11,809 nucleotides of DNA, from the NCBI GenBank assembly GCA_016208665.1, contig JACQXT010000036.1, positions 1 through 11,809 on the forward strand, in the 5' to 3' direction. This DNA is from Chitinivibrionia bacterium. Lineage in GTDB: Bacteria > Krumholzibacteriota > Krumholzibacteriia > WVZY01. The notes beneath the pieces are model-generated. The model was not told the DNA's origin, made no database searches, and was given only the letters and a program-made list of their open reading frames with translations. The stretch's first letter is position 1, and each line of letters opens with the position of its first letter. The position numbers and the translations under genes were made by a program. Positions 1 to 7,605 of this stretch are shown here, in pieces.

Positions 1-146
1 CTCACGCCGTCGACGGCCTTGAGATTTCCGACGACCCTCGAGAAAAAACCGCTTCGAATCGGGTAATATTTTTTCAGTTTCTCGACCCGGAGCAGCGTAG
101 TGCCGATATTCGTCTTTTTTTCAGCGACCGTTTCCGTAGCTATCAT
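1..146 (-). CDS. oppF: Di/oligopeptide ABC transporter ATPase, OppF/DppF type (N-terminal 48 residues only)
   Basis: This is the start of the second ATPase of a peptide importer; the rest lies beyond the left edge. The ATG at 146 overlaps the oppD stop codon as ATGA, the usual sign of translational coupling. The visible 48 residues carry the family opening: a short leader, then [16 protein letters not shown] (about residues 18-33), FFSRVVG and KAVDGV, just ahead of where the Walker A loop would come. The [15 protein letters not shown] pattern is typical of OppF/DppF and distinguishes it from OppD. In this family OppD and OppF form a heterodimer on the cytoplasmic face of the OppBC permease and hydrolyse ATP to drive uptake. 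No catalytic motif is inside the window, so its integrity cannot be judged. Confidence 0.88.
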   Translation of the reverse strand, partial: MIATETVAEKKTNIGTTLLRVEKLKKYYPIRSGFFSRVVGNLKAVDGV

Positions 147-1047
147 GATCCATCCTGCTGTGAATTTGTTTCCGGGATTCCTTTCCAGCATCGCACCCGG
201 TGCCCCGGAGAGACCTCCCGCAGTTCGATCGACTGGTTGTCGCACTGATACTCGGCGTACTTGCACCTGTCGGAAAACCGGCATCCCGCCGGATACTCGG
301 ATGGGTCCGGCACCTTGCCGGGTATCACGGTCAGCCGTTTTCCTTTCACCGCGAGGCGGGGAATGGACGATTTCAGGCCGATCGTATAGGGATGGAGCGG
401 ATGATGAAACACTTCCAGGACATCCCCTATTTCCATCACCTGTCCCGCGTACATCACCACGACGCGGCGCGCGGTCTCGGCGATGACGCCCAGATCGTGC
501 GTGATGATCAAAATCGCCATGTTGAATTCCTGCTGCAGGCTCCTCAGCAAATCAAGAATCTGCGCCTGGATGGTGACATCGAGGGCTGTGGTCGGTTCGT
601 CCGCGATGAGCAGCCGGGGATTGCACGAGAGCGCCATCGCGATCATCACCCGCTGCCGCATGCCCCCGCTCAGCTGATGAGGGTAGGATTTCACGCAGCG
701 TTTGGGATCCGGAATCTTCACCCGGTCGAGCATTTCGAGCGTGCGCTCCTCGGCTTTGCGCTTGTTGACGCGCTGATGGAGCACCACCGCTTCCTCGATC
801 TGGTACCCGCAAGTGAACACCGGATTCAGGCTCGTCATCGGTTCCTGGAATATCATGGAGATCTCGTTGCCCCGTATCTTCTGCATCTCCTTGTCTTTGA
901 GGGCGGTCAAATCCTGTCCGAGGTAGAGTATCGCCCCTTCTTCGATGCGGCCCGGTGGAGTCGGAATCAATCTCATGACCGACAGCGCCGTTACCGTCTT
1001 GCCGCACCCGATTCGCAGCATAGCACTCAGCACTCTATGAATAACAT
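143..1047 (-). pseudogene. oppD: Di/oligopeptide ABC transporter ATPase OppD/DppD, 5' end broken by deletion and frameshift
   Basis: The open frame from about 1010 down to the TGA at 143 encodes a good Opp[16 protein letters not shown] (end of Walker A), Q-loop [11 protein letters not shown], signature LSGGMRQR, Walker [14 protein letters not shown]-loop IITHD. It ends in the peptide-transporter C-terminal domain, with [20 protein letters not shown] and four cysteines that in some relatives bind an Fe-S cluster. The start is damaged. A plausible native start at 1047 reads MLFIEC and then stops. The next recognisable piece, ESG, is one base out of frame with the following CGKT, so the Walker A loop GESGCGKT is split. 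About 30 residues that normally separate start and Walker A (A-loop, KAVDGVSF region) are absent. The first ATG in the long frame (1033) would give a nonsense MLSAMLRI leader and should not be used as the gene start. As written the protein would not bind ATP normally. The gene lies 55 nt after oppC and overlaps oppF by ATGA. A sequence or assembly error is at least as likely as a real pseudogene. Confidence 0.8.
1022..1035. repeat. Tandem 7-bp duplication at the damaged oppD 5' end
   Basis: AGCACTC occurs twice back to back (GAGTGCT GAGTGCT on the coding strand). It lies at the point where the MLFIEC start ends in a stop and the oppD sequence loses about 30 codons. It may mark the join of the deletion, by slippage or by misassembly. 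Confidence 0.6.
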
Positions 1048-1102
1048 ACTGTCCCGGTCAACAAAAAACACGCCCTATCCCCGCTTCCCATTCCACACGT
1101 AC

Positions 1103-2221
1103 TCATATGCCGGCCTCTCTCGGCTCCATAGCATCTCTGAGTCCGTCGCCGAGCAGGTTGAGCGATATCACCGCCGCGACGATCGCCAGACCCGGGAATG
1201 CGCACACCCACCAGGCGGAGAGCAGCACCTCGCGCCCTTCGAACACCATGTTCCCCCAGCTCGGCGTCGGCGGCTGCACGCCGATTCCCAGAAACGAAAG
1301 CGTCGACTCCAGGAGAATGATGCTTCCCGATTGAAGAGTCGCCGCAACGATAACCGGCCCGAGGGCGTTCGGCAGGAGATGCCTCCACACGAGCCGGATC
1401 CGCGATATTCCCGAGGCGACGGCCGCCTGCATATATTCCTTTCCCTTGATCGACATGACCTCAGCCCGCACCAGGCGGGCTATTCCCATCCAGCTCGTAC
1501 AAGCAATCACCATGACAATCATGCCGTATGAACTCGAGAAAAAGGCCACGAGCAGGAGAACCAGGAGCAATCGAGGAAATGCAAGCAAGCCGTCGGTGAA
1601 CCGCATCAAGAATTCATCGAGGGCGCCTCCTGCGTATCCCGCCGCCGCGCCGACCAACACCCCCAGCGACAATGCTATGACAACGGCGGCGATCGCGACT
1701 CCGAGCGATATTCGCGCGCCTGCAAGCACGCGGCTGAAGATGTCGCGCCCGAATTTATCCGTACCCATGGGATGGGACGGCGAGGGTCCCTGGTATTGCG
1801 AGATAGCCGATCCATTCTGCACGTCCGGATCGCACGGCGCAATCACGGGGCCGAATGCCGCCATGAGGAGAATCGCCAGAATGCCCGCCGTGCCCGCAAC
1901 CGCCGTTGCATTGGCCGAAAACCGTTTCGCAAATCGAGAACGTCTCGATTCGAATCTGCGGTTTAAAGCCGGCGCAACCGTCGCGCCGAAGTAAAGCACA
2001 CACATGACCGACAGGATCATTGCGGCGGCTGTTTTTCCGCCTTCCGCGCTTCCCGCCAACATGGCGCCGAAACGGCCTGCCCTCGCTATCAAGAGCAGAA
2101 GACATAAGTAGAAGAAAACGCTGAAGATGAGCGATACGCCTCCCCGCTTGAAAGCGGCTGTCCCGGGAAGAAACTCCAGGACCTTTTTCCTGCTCGGCAT
2201 ATGTTGGCGGATGCTCTGCAT
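1103..2221 (-). CDS. oppC: Di/oligopeptide ABC transporter permease, OppC/DppC type, with extended hydrophobic N-terminus
   Basis: Inner-membrane permease subunit that pairs with OppB to form the peptide channel. It has 372 residues against roughly 280-310 for most OppC/DppC proteins. The canonical part begins near residue 100 with a first membrane helix (about 108-128, ending VIAPCDPD), followed by the family motif HPMGTDKFGRDIFSRVLAGARISL (about 150-173, positions given because it is long), then five more hydrophobic segments. The cytoplasmic EAA loop, which docks the ATPases, is at about 262-285 (EYMQAAVASGISRI...LLPN), and GVQPPTPSWGNM follows near 314-325. The extra length is an N-terminal stretch with two further hydrophobic segments at about 29-48 and 65-84. 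The start at 2221 is the first ATG after an in-frame stop. No good Shine-Dalgarno is visible there, and ATG at 2200 is an alternative. oppB ends 21 nt upstream and oppD would begin about 55 nt downstream. Confidence 0.93.
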   Translation of the reverse strand: MQSIRQHMPSRKKVLEFLPGTAAFKRGGVSLIFSVFFYLCLLLLIARAGRFGAMLAGSAEGGKTAAAMILSVMCVLYFGATVAPALNRRFESRRSRFAKRFSANATAVAGTAGILAILLMAAFGPVIAPCDPDVQNGSAISQYQGPSPSHPMGTDKFGRDIFSRVLAGARISLGVAIAAVVIALSLGVLVGAAAGYAGGALDEFLMRFTDGLLAFPRLLLVLLLVAFFSSSYGMIVMVIACTSWMGIARLVRAEVMSIKGKEYMQAAVASGISRIRLVWRHLLPNALGPVIVAATLQSGSIILLESTLSFLGIGVQPPTPSWGNMVFEGREVLLSAWWVCAFPGLAIVAAVISLNLLGDGLRDAMEPREAGI

Positions 2222-2242
2222 TATTTAACAACCATCAATGAG

Positions 2243-3238
2243 TTAATCTGTCTTGTTTCCTTTACACACTGCAAGTTTTATGCGAGGATTCGCGATTCCG
2301 TAAAAAATATCGCTCAGCAGGCTGCCGGCGATCACCATACATGCGCCGATGAATGTCGCAGCCATAATAACAGGATAATCCCTTGAAAATATAGCGTCTA
2401 CGGTAAGAGCCCCCATACCCGGCCAGGCAAAGATCTTTTCCACGACCACGGATCCGCCGAGGAGAAACGGGAAGCTGAGCCCCATGACGGTCAAGACCGG
2501 AGCGAGGGCGTTCCTGAAGGCATGAATCCAGAGCACGCGTCCACTCGAGAGCCCCTGCGCGCGGGCGGTGCGTATATAATCTTCCCCGAATACATCGATC
2601 AAGCTGCCGCGCGTAAAACGGGCGAGCCCTGCGGCGCCCCCGAAGGCCAGAACGAAGACCGGCATCGCCATATGGAGCGCCCTGTCTTTCAGCAGCAACC
2701 AGCCGGACGGCTCGAGATGCAGCGACCCCATATTTGCAGCCGGGAGCAACCCGAGCTTCAAGGAGAACAGCGCTATCAGCAGGTATGCGAGGTAGAACGA
2801 AGGAATCGAATAGAATGCGAGAAACGCAAGCATCAGAGACCGTTCGGTGCGGGTGCCGCGGCGGGCGGCCATGAGCATTCCCAATCCGATGCCGAGCAGA
2901 ATCTGGAGCCCCAATGCAAGAACCGTGAGCTGGAGCGTCCGCGGGACCGTCTCCCTGAGGATGGCGGCCACCGGCCTGCTCTCGGAGAAGCTGACGCCGA
3001 AATCGCCCTGCAGGAAGTTCCAGATCCAGCGCCCGTACTGTTCGAGCAGCGATTTATCGAAACCGAACTGCTGGCGAACGCGGGGTATCAGTTCCGGATC
3101 GACCTCGGGACTGTAGTACCTGTTCAAGGGATCGCCGGGGGCCAGGCGCGCGGCGAGAAAGGTGAGTGTCAGGGTAATGAGGACAAGAACCCCGGCGGAA
3201 AGAACGCGGCGCAGGATAAAACGTGCCATGGGATACAC
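2243..3238 (-). CDS. oppB: Di/oligopeptide ABC transporter permease, OppB/DppB type
   Basis: Inner-membrane permease partner of OppC. Its 331 residues match the normal family length and it appears intact. The protein opens with the typical MARFILRRVL followed by a membrane helix (about 8-30) and APGDP. A periplasmic region (about 35-98) contains LLEQYGRWIWNFLQGDFGVSF. Further helices lie at about 102-124, 135-160, 188-205, 248-268 and 291-314. The EAA loop that contacts the ATPases is at about 221-243 (YIRTARAQGLSSGRVLWIHA...RN), and the C-terminus carries NPRI, a variant of the usual DPR. Two starts are possible: GTG at 3238, preceded by GAGG at a spacing of 4, or ATG at 3229, which fits the family better but has a distant ribosome site. 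It lies 88 nt after gcvPB, the largest gap inside the minus-strand cluster. No substrate-binding protein gene is in view. Confidence 0.93.
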   Translation of the reverse strand: MYPMARFILRRVLSAGVLVLITLTLTFLAARLAPGDPLNRYYSPEVDPELIPRVRQQFGFDKSLLEQYGRWIWNFLQGDFGVSFSESRPVAAILRETVPRTLQLTVLALGLQILLGIGLGMLMAARRGTRTERSLMLAFLAFYSIPSFYLAYLLIALFSLKLGLLPAANMGSLHLEPSGWLLLKDRALHMAMPVFVLAFGGAAGLARFTRGSLIDVFGEDYIRTARAQGLSSGRVLWIHAFRNALAPVLTVMGLSFPFLLGGSVVVEKIFAWPGMGALTVDAIFSRDYPVIMAATFIGACMVIAGSLLSDIFYGIANPRIKLAVCKGNKTD

Positions 3239-3240
3239 GG

Positions 3241-3280
3241 TGCCTCGCGGCCTGTTCGTTCTCCCGAGTCCTGCGAGGCA
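3241..3280 (-). promoter_or_regulatory. 8-bp inverted repeat upstream of oppB whose 3' arm carries the GAGG ribosome site
   Basis: TGCCTCGC and GCGAGGCA form a perfect 8-bp inverted repeat separated by 24 nt. On the minus-strand transcript the 3' arm contains GAGG and ends 2 nt before the GTG at 3238. If it folds, the hairpin would mask the ribosome site of oppB. There is no U-tract, so it does not look like an intrinsic terminator. The long loop makes it only moderately convincing. Confidence 0.4.
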
Positions 3281-3326
3281 AAGTCTCGAGCGGCCGGGTT
3301 ATCACGCCCGTTCGAGTCTTCCTTCA

Positions 3327-4766
3327 TCATTGCAGGGGCGCGGCGACGACAGGCTGCCTGTTGGCGCTCACCTCGTCAAGCCTCCTCACGGGGCAGGAAT
3401 ACGGCGCGCCGGCGAGCAAACCGGGATTCTCCTTCGCTTCGGCCACGATCTGCTTCATGACGGCGACGAAACGATCCAGAGTCTCCTTGCTCTCGGTCTC
3501 CGTGGGCTCGACCATCAACGCTTCCGGCACGACGAGCGGGAAATAGATGGTAGGAGCGTGGATGCCGAAATCGAGCAGCCGCTTTGCCACGTCGAGCGTT
3601 CTCACCCCGCAGGCCTGTTTCAAATCCTGTCCCGAAGCGACGAACTCGTGCATGCACCGCGTGCCGTACGGGATCGGAAATAGATCGGAGACGGCTTTCG
3701 CCAGGTAGTTCGCATTGAGGTTCGCCGCGGCGCTGATCCTGGCAAGCCCCTCGCCTCCCACCCGTTCGAGATAAGCAAGCGCGCGCAGGCATATGGCAAA
3801 ATTGCCGTAGAACGAGTGAATGCTCCGGACCCCGGTCGAGACGCCGTCCACCAGCCGGTACGTTCCGGCGTCGAGTTCGACGCGGGGGAACGGGAGCAGG
3901 TGCGCAAGCGCACGCTTGACGCCGACCGGCCCGGCCCCGGGGCCACCACCCCCGTGAGGAGTCGAAAACGTCTTATGAAGATTGATGTGTATGATGTCGA
4001 ATCCCATATCGCCCGGGCGAGCCCGGCCCAAGAGAGCGTTCAGGTTCGCGCCGTCCATATAGCACAGCGCGCCGTGCCGGTGCGCGCAATCGATGATATC
4101 GATAATCCTTCTTTCGAAGAGCCCGAGCGTGTTGGGAACGGTCAGCATGAGCACGGCCGTATCGCCGTCCAGGGCGTCTCGGAGAACGTCCAGGTCGACC
4201 CCGCCGTCGGCTCCCGATTTGATGGTATGCGCCGTGAAGCCGGCGAGGTGAACGCTGGCCGGATTGGTGCCGTGAGCGGTGTCCGGAACGAGCACCTTGC
4301 TCCGCGCTTCGCCTCGCTCGTCGAAGTATCTTCGGGCGAGCATCATGCCCAGCATTTCACCGTGAGCGCCGGCGACTCCCTGGAGCGAGAACGCGTCCAT
4401 GCCGCAGATGATAGAGAGCTTGTGCTCGAGCGTGTGCATCACTTCCAGCGCACCCTGCACGTCTTCGTCGTCCTGTTCCGGATGGATGCCGCTGAACGCG
4501 GGATTCGCGGCGATATCCTCGTTCATTTTCGGATTGTACTTCATCGTGCAGCTGCCGAGCGGGTAGAAATCCTTGTCGACGTGGTGGTTTAAAACAGAGA
4601 GAGCCGTATAATGCCGTACGACTTCCGCCTCCCCGACTTCGGGCAGCAGAGCCGGTCGGGTTCGCAGGTACTCGCCGGGGATTCCTTCCGGACGCCCGGA
4701 TGGAACGGGTGAAAACCGGTATCCCCTGCGCCCCGCTTTGCTCCTGTCGAAAATAGTCTTCGCCAT
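3327..4766 (-). CDS. gcvPB: Glycine dehydrogenase (decarboxylating), subunit 2 (P-protein beta half)
   Basis: PLP-carrying half of the split P-protein. With GcvPA it decarboxylates glycine and passes the aminomethyl group to the lipoyl arm of GcvH. It has 479 residues, the usual length for stand-alone GcvPB, and appears intact. Landmarks are VDKDFYPLGSCTMKYNPKMN (about 64-82), GAHGE (133-137), AHGTNPAS (164-171), YMDGANLNA (236-244), the PLP lysine Lys265 in NLHKTFSTPHGGGGPGAGP, CMHEFVASG (371-379), GVRTLDVAKRLLDFG (387-401) and PTETESKETLDRF (421-433). The start is ATG at 4766, not the upstream in-frame ATG at 4961, which lies inside gcvPA. AGGAAGG sits about 10 nt ahead, and homology begins at MAKTIFDRSKAGRR. 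The gcvPA stop is only 5 nt upstream, so the two halves are probably translationally coupled. Confidence 0.97.
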   Translation of the reverse strand: MAKTIFDRSKAGRRGYRFSPVPSGRPEGIPGEYLRTRPALLPEVGEAEVVRHYTALSVLNHHVDKDFYPLGSCTMKYNPKMNEDIAANPAFSGIHPEQDDEDVQGALEVMHTLEHKLSIICGMDAFSLQGVAGAHGEMLGMMLARRYFDERGEARSKVLVPDTAHGTNPASVHLAGFTAHTIKSGADGGVDLDVLRDALDGDTAVLMLTVPNTLGLFERRIIDIIDCAHRHGALCYMDGANLNALLGRARPGDMGFDIIHINLHKTFSTPHGGGGPGAGPVGVKRALAHLLPFPRVELDAGTYRLVDGVSTGVRSIHSFYGNFAICLRALAYLERVGGEGLARISAAANLNANYLAKAVSDLFPIPYGTRCMHEFVASGQDLKQACGVRTLDVAKRLLDFGIHAPTIYFPLVVPEALMVEPTETESKETLDRFVAVMKQIVAEAKENPGLLAGAPYSCPVRRLDEVSANRQPVVAAPLQ

Positions 4767-4771
4767 TGCCG

Positions 4772-6020
4772 TCACGCCTTCCTCTGTATCCGCCTGAGCA
4801 CCCCGCACAGGCGTTCCATGTCCCCATCGGTTCGCTTTTCGGTAACCGCGATCAGCAGGCAGTTGCGCGCCCAATCGCCGAAATATTTTCCGAGCGGTAT
4901 GCCGGCGTATATGCCTGCGGCGCGGGCCTCCGCGACGATCGTCCGCGCATCCGCCGGGCATTCGATCACGAACTCCCGCATGAAGGGTCCCTCGAATTTC
5001 ATGCGGTATCCCGGGATTGCGGAGATGAGCGCCGCGAGCGCGCGATTCTTATACAGGCACAGGGAGGCGAGTTCCCGCAGTCCCTGCTCCCCAACCACCG
5101 AGAGATACACCGCCGCGCGAAGCGCGAGCAATCCCTCGTTAGTGCAGATGTTGGACGTCGCCTTCTCTCTCCGAATGTGCTGCTCCCGGGTTTGCAGCAC
5201 GAGGACGTAGGCTTCCTTTCCTTCGATATCGCTCGTACGGCTCACGATTCTTCCCGGCATGTGGCGGATATGCTCCTTCCTGCACGCGAGGAAACCGAGG
5301 AGGGGACCTCCGTAGTTGAGCGGATTGCCGAGGCTCTGCCCCTCGCCCGCAACGATATCCGCGCCGTACTCTCCGGGCGGACGCAGGAGAGCGAGGGAAA
5401 CCGGATCGACGCAGGCGATCAACAGAGATTCATTCGCGGCGACGGCATCCCGGAAGGTCCACGGCTGTTCGAGAACGCCGAAGTAGTTGGGGGTCTGCAC
5501 GATGACCCCGGCGATGCTCTCGTCGAGAGCCCGCGCAAGCGCGGCGGCGTCCATCTGGCCGGTGCGGCCGAACGGCACCGGCACGAGTTTCACGCCCCTG
5601 CCGTAGAGATAGGACCGGAGGACTCTGAGATAGCGCGGGTTGATGCTCTCGGGATATATGAGTGCGTTCCGGTTGCGTATCTTTACCTTGCAGCGTGCCC
5701 TGGCTGACTTCCGGTTGATAAGGCGTGTAGGCGGTATAAAACTCGGACCTGAGGGAAAGATGGTTTACGACCGAGGGGATCGCATGATCGTACGCTCCTC
5801 CGCCGAGGAAACTCACCATCTGCCCGGCCGGCTTGTTGCGCGAGCCGCGTTCGGCGAAGGATGCCAGCACCTCGTATTCCGTGCGGCCGGGGCCGATGGG
5901 CAGCGGCTTCGAAAGGCGGAGAGACGCCGGTATGGCGTCGAACAGATCCTCCTCCGACGATATGCCCAGGAACTCGAGCATCGCCCTCCTGTCGTCGTCG
6001 GTATGGTGCAGATACGGCAT
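4772..6020 (-). pseudogene. gcvPA: Glycine dehydrogenase (decarboxylating), subunit 1 (P-protein alpha half), interrupted by a deletion and frameshift
   Basis: N-terminal half of the P-protein. The first 111 residues from ATG 6020 read as normal GcvPA: MPYLHHTDDDRRAMLEFLGI, FLGGGAYDHAIPSVV, and YTPYQPEVSQGTLQ. After that Gln (5688) this frame loses all similarity. In a second frame the family resumes with KIRNRNALIYPESINPRYL, then VQTPNYFGVLE, VDPVSLALLRPPGEYGADI, GEGQSLGNPL, MPGRIV, LQTREQHIRREKATSNICTN and a normal C-terminus ending at 4772. Between the two pieces the roughly 40-residue block that relatives carry (EYQ..., DGATA.AEA) is absent, so about 119 nt appear deleted. A tool that starts at the ATG at 5593 would call a false 273-residue gene. 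The start is supported by AAGGAG in the end of gcvH, one base upstream. With the loss restored the length would be about 455 residues, normal for the family. Confidence 0.88.
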
Positions 6021-6021
6021 G

Positions 6022-6408
6022 TCACTCCTTCCCGATCATCGCCCGGTACGCGGTGTAATTCATGAGCCGATCCAGTTCGCCTGCATCCGCGATGCGGATT
6101 CTGACGAACCAACCGTCGCCGAAGGGGCTCTTGTTCACGATTTCGGGACTGTTCTCGAGGTTCTTGTTCACGGCCGAGACGACGCCCGAGAGCGGCGAAT
6201 ACAGATCGGCGACCGTCTTGACCGCTTCTATGGTCCCCATCGGCTGCATACACCGCACGTGCGCGCCCTCCTTCGGCAGCTCGATATACACGATATCCCC
6301 GAGTTCACCCGCGGCGTAGTCCGTAATCCCCACCGCTGCTTCGCTCGCGTCGTCGTTGACCGCCACCCACTCGTGCTCCTTGGTGAACCTCATATCCTCC
6401 GGCTTCAT
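6022..6408 (-). CDS. gcvH: Glycine cleavage system H protein (lipoyl carrier)
   Basis: Small lipoylated shuttle protein that carries the aminomethyl group from the P-protein to GcvT and is reoxidised by the L-protein. It has 128 residues, standard length, and is intact. It opens with MRFTKEHEWVAV, followed by VGITDYAAGELGDIVYIELP (about 27-45). The lipoyl lysine is Lys64 in GTIEAVKTVADLYSPLSG, and the C-terminal part has NKNLENSPEIVN and GDGWFVRIR. AAAGGAG lies 6 nt before the ATG at 6408. It sits 30 nt after gcvT and ends one base before gcvPA, whose ribosome site lies within the last codons of gcvH. The L-protein (dihydrolipoamide dehydrogenase) is not in the window and must be encoded elsewhere. 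Confidence 0.97.
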   Translation of the reverse strand: MKPEDMRFTKEHEWVAVNDDASEAAVGITDYAAGELGDIVYIELPKEGAHVRCMQPMGTIEAVKTVADLYSPLSGVVSAVNKNLENSPEIVNKSPFGDGWFVRIRIADAGELDRLMNYTAYRAMIGKE

Positions 6409-6438
6409 CGAATACTCCTTTCCGCTCGACTGGTCCTG

Positions 6439-7560
6439 CTACCCCTTTGCGCGGCTCTTGTAAAACGGCAGCGCGACGGCTTGCGCCGGCATCATGGCAT
6501 TCCTGATTTCTATTTCGTACGCGCCGGCCGGGGACGACGGATCGTTCTCCACCAGCGCCATGCACAGACTTTTCTTCAGCGTCGGCGAATACGTGCCGCT
6601 CGTTACGGCGCCGGCATGCCTCCCGCCGCAGAACACCCTGAATCCCTGCCTCGCGATGTTCCTTCCCTCGAGTTCGAATCCCGCAAGCTTCCGTTTCGGC
6701 CGCTTCTTCTTCTCTTCCGCGAGCGCCCGTTTGCCGATGAACGATTCCTTGTCCAATTTGACGACCCACGAAAGACCCGCTTCGAGCGGCGTCGTGCGGT
6801 CGTCGAGCTCGTGGCCGTAGAGACAGAACGACGCCTCGAACCGGAGCGTGTCCCTCGCCGCGAGGCCGACAGGCTTGATCCCCAGCGGCGCGCCCGACTG
6901 CATCAGTTCGCTCCACAGCCCGGCTGCGAACCTCGGCGGAATGAACAGCTCGAACCCCCGCTCCCCCGTATATCCGGTGCGCGACACCGTGATCGTCTCT
7001 CCCTCGCGCTCGAACCGCATGAAATGATAGTACTCGAGCGAGGAGACCCCGTCCATCGCCGGAGCGAAAAACGGGCAGCGCCCGAGCAATTCGAGCGATG
7101 CCGGCCCCTGGACCGCGATCAGCGCAATCGCATCGCTCATGTTTTCCAGCGAGACGCCGCCGGAAACATGCGCTGAGATATGGGAGAAATCCTTTTCGAT
7201 ATTGGCCGCGTTGACGACCAACATATATTCGGGGTTCCGGCCGCCCCCGATCAGGTAGACGAGGAGGTCGTCGACGACGGTTCCGTCGTCCCTGCACATG
7301 ACCGTATAGAGCACGCCGCCGGGGGCGAGCTTGCGGCAGTCGTTCGTCACGAGTTCGTCGACGAATCGGCCTGCGTTCGGCCCCGTGATGAAGAACTCCC
7401 CCATGTGGCTCACGTCGAACAGGCCGATTCGTTCGCGGACCGCCTGATGCTCTTCAAGAATGCTCGTGTAGCTCACCGGCATGTGAAACCCGGCGAATTC
7501 GATGATGCGCGCTCCCAGTCCTTCATGTATTCCCGTGAGCGGCGTGCGCTTGGGACTCAT
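6439..7560 (-). CDS. gcvT: Aminomethyltransferase (glycine cleavage T protein)
   Basis: Transfers the methylene group from aminomethyl-lipoyl-GcvH to tetrahydrofolate, releasing ammonia. It has 373 residues, normal for the family, and is intact. Landmarks are TPLTGIHEGLGARIIEFAGF (about 6-25), FDVSHMGE (48-55), VTNDCRKL, VVDDLLVY (95-102) with the acidic pair involved in folate handling, ALIAVQGPAS (146-154), SRTGYTGERGFELF, GLAARDTLRFEA, YGHELDDRTTPLEAGLSWVV, and the C-terminal barrel domain with GAVTSGTYSPTLKKSLCMA. GAGGAG lies 7 nt before the ATG at 7560. It follows uvrA by 28 nt, leaving no room for the glycine riboswitch that often precedes gcvT operons in other bacteria. Confidence 0.97.
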   Translation of the reverse strand: MSPKRTPLTGIHEGLGARIIEFAGFHMPVSYTSILEEHQAVRERIGLFDVSHMGEFFITGPNAGRFVDELVTNDCRKLAPGGVLYTVMCRDDGTVVDDLLVYLIGGGRNPEYMLVVNAANIEKDFSHISAHVSGGVSLENMSDAIALIAVQGPASLELLGRCPFFAPAMDGVSSLEYYHFMRFEREGETITVSRTGYTGERGFELFIPPRFAAGLWSELMQSGAPLGIKPVGLAARDTLRFEASFCLYGHELDDRTTPLEAGLSWVVKLDKESFIGKRALAEEKKKRPKRKLAGFELEGRNIARQGFRVFCGGRHAGAVTSGTYSPTLKKSLCMALVENDPSSPAGAYEIEIRNAMMPAQAVALPFYKSRAKG

Positions 7561-7591
7561 CGTTTCTCTCCTCGCCTGTTCGGCGTTCTCA

Positions 7592-7605
7592 GGTGCGAAC
7601 GCACC
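7592..7605 (-). other. Small hairpin near the uvrA stop codon
   Basis: GGTGCGTTCGCACC is self-complementary (5-bp stem with a 4-nt loop, or 6-bp palindromic arms). It lies at the extreme 3' end of uvrA, within its last codons just before gcvT. There is no U-tract, so it is not a convincing terminator. It could be chance or a processing site between uvrA and gcvT. Confidence 0.2.

Noticed and set aside
200..1531. 443-residue plus-strand open frame opposite oppD/oppC
   Set aside because: Low-complexity Arg/His-rich translation with no motifs, lying wholly antisense to recognisable transporter genes; a GC-rich shadow frame. The same applies to long plus-strand frames at 3816-4592, 4766-5707, 5833-7176, 8635-9915 and 9961-11181.
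3239..3326. Rho-independent terminator after gcvPB
   Set aside because: The inverted repeat there has a 24-nt loop and no U-tract; it sits against the oppB start.
4772..5593. gcvPA as a complete 273-residue gene starting at the ATG at 5593
   Set aside because: The family sequence continues upstream to about 5684 in the same frame, and then in a second frame to 6020; this ATG is internal.
5675..5695. Programmed ribosomal frameshift in gcvPA (and likewise in uvrA and asnS)
   Set aside because: A frameshift would keep all conserved residues, but a block of protein is missing at each site; no slippery heptamer plus pseudoknot is apparent.
7561..7588. Glycine riboswitch ahead of gcvT
   Set aside because: Only 28 nt separate uvrA and gcvT, far too short for the aptamer.
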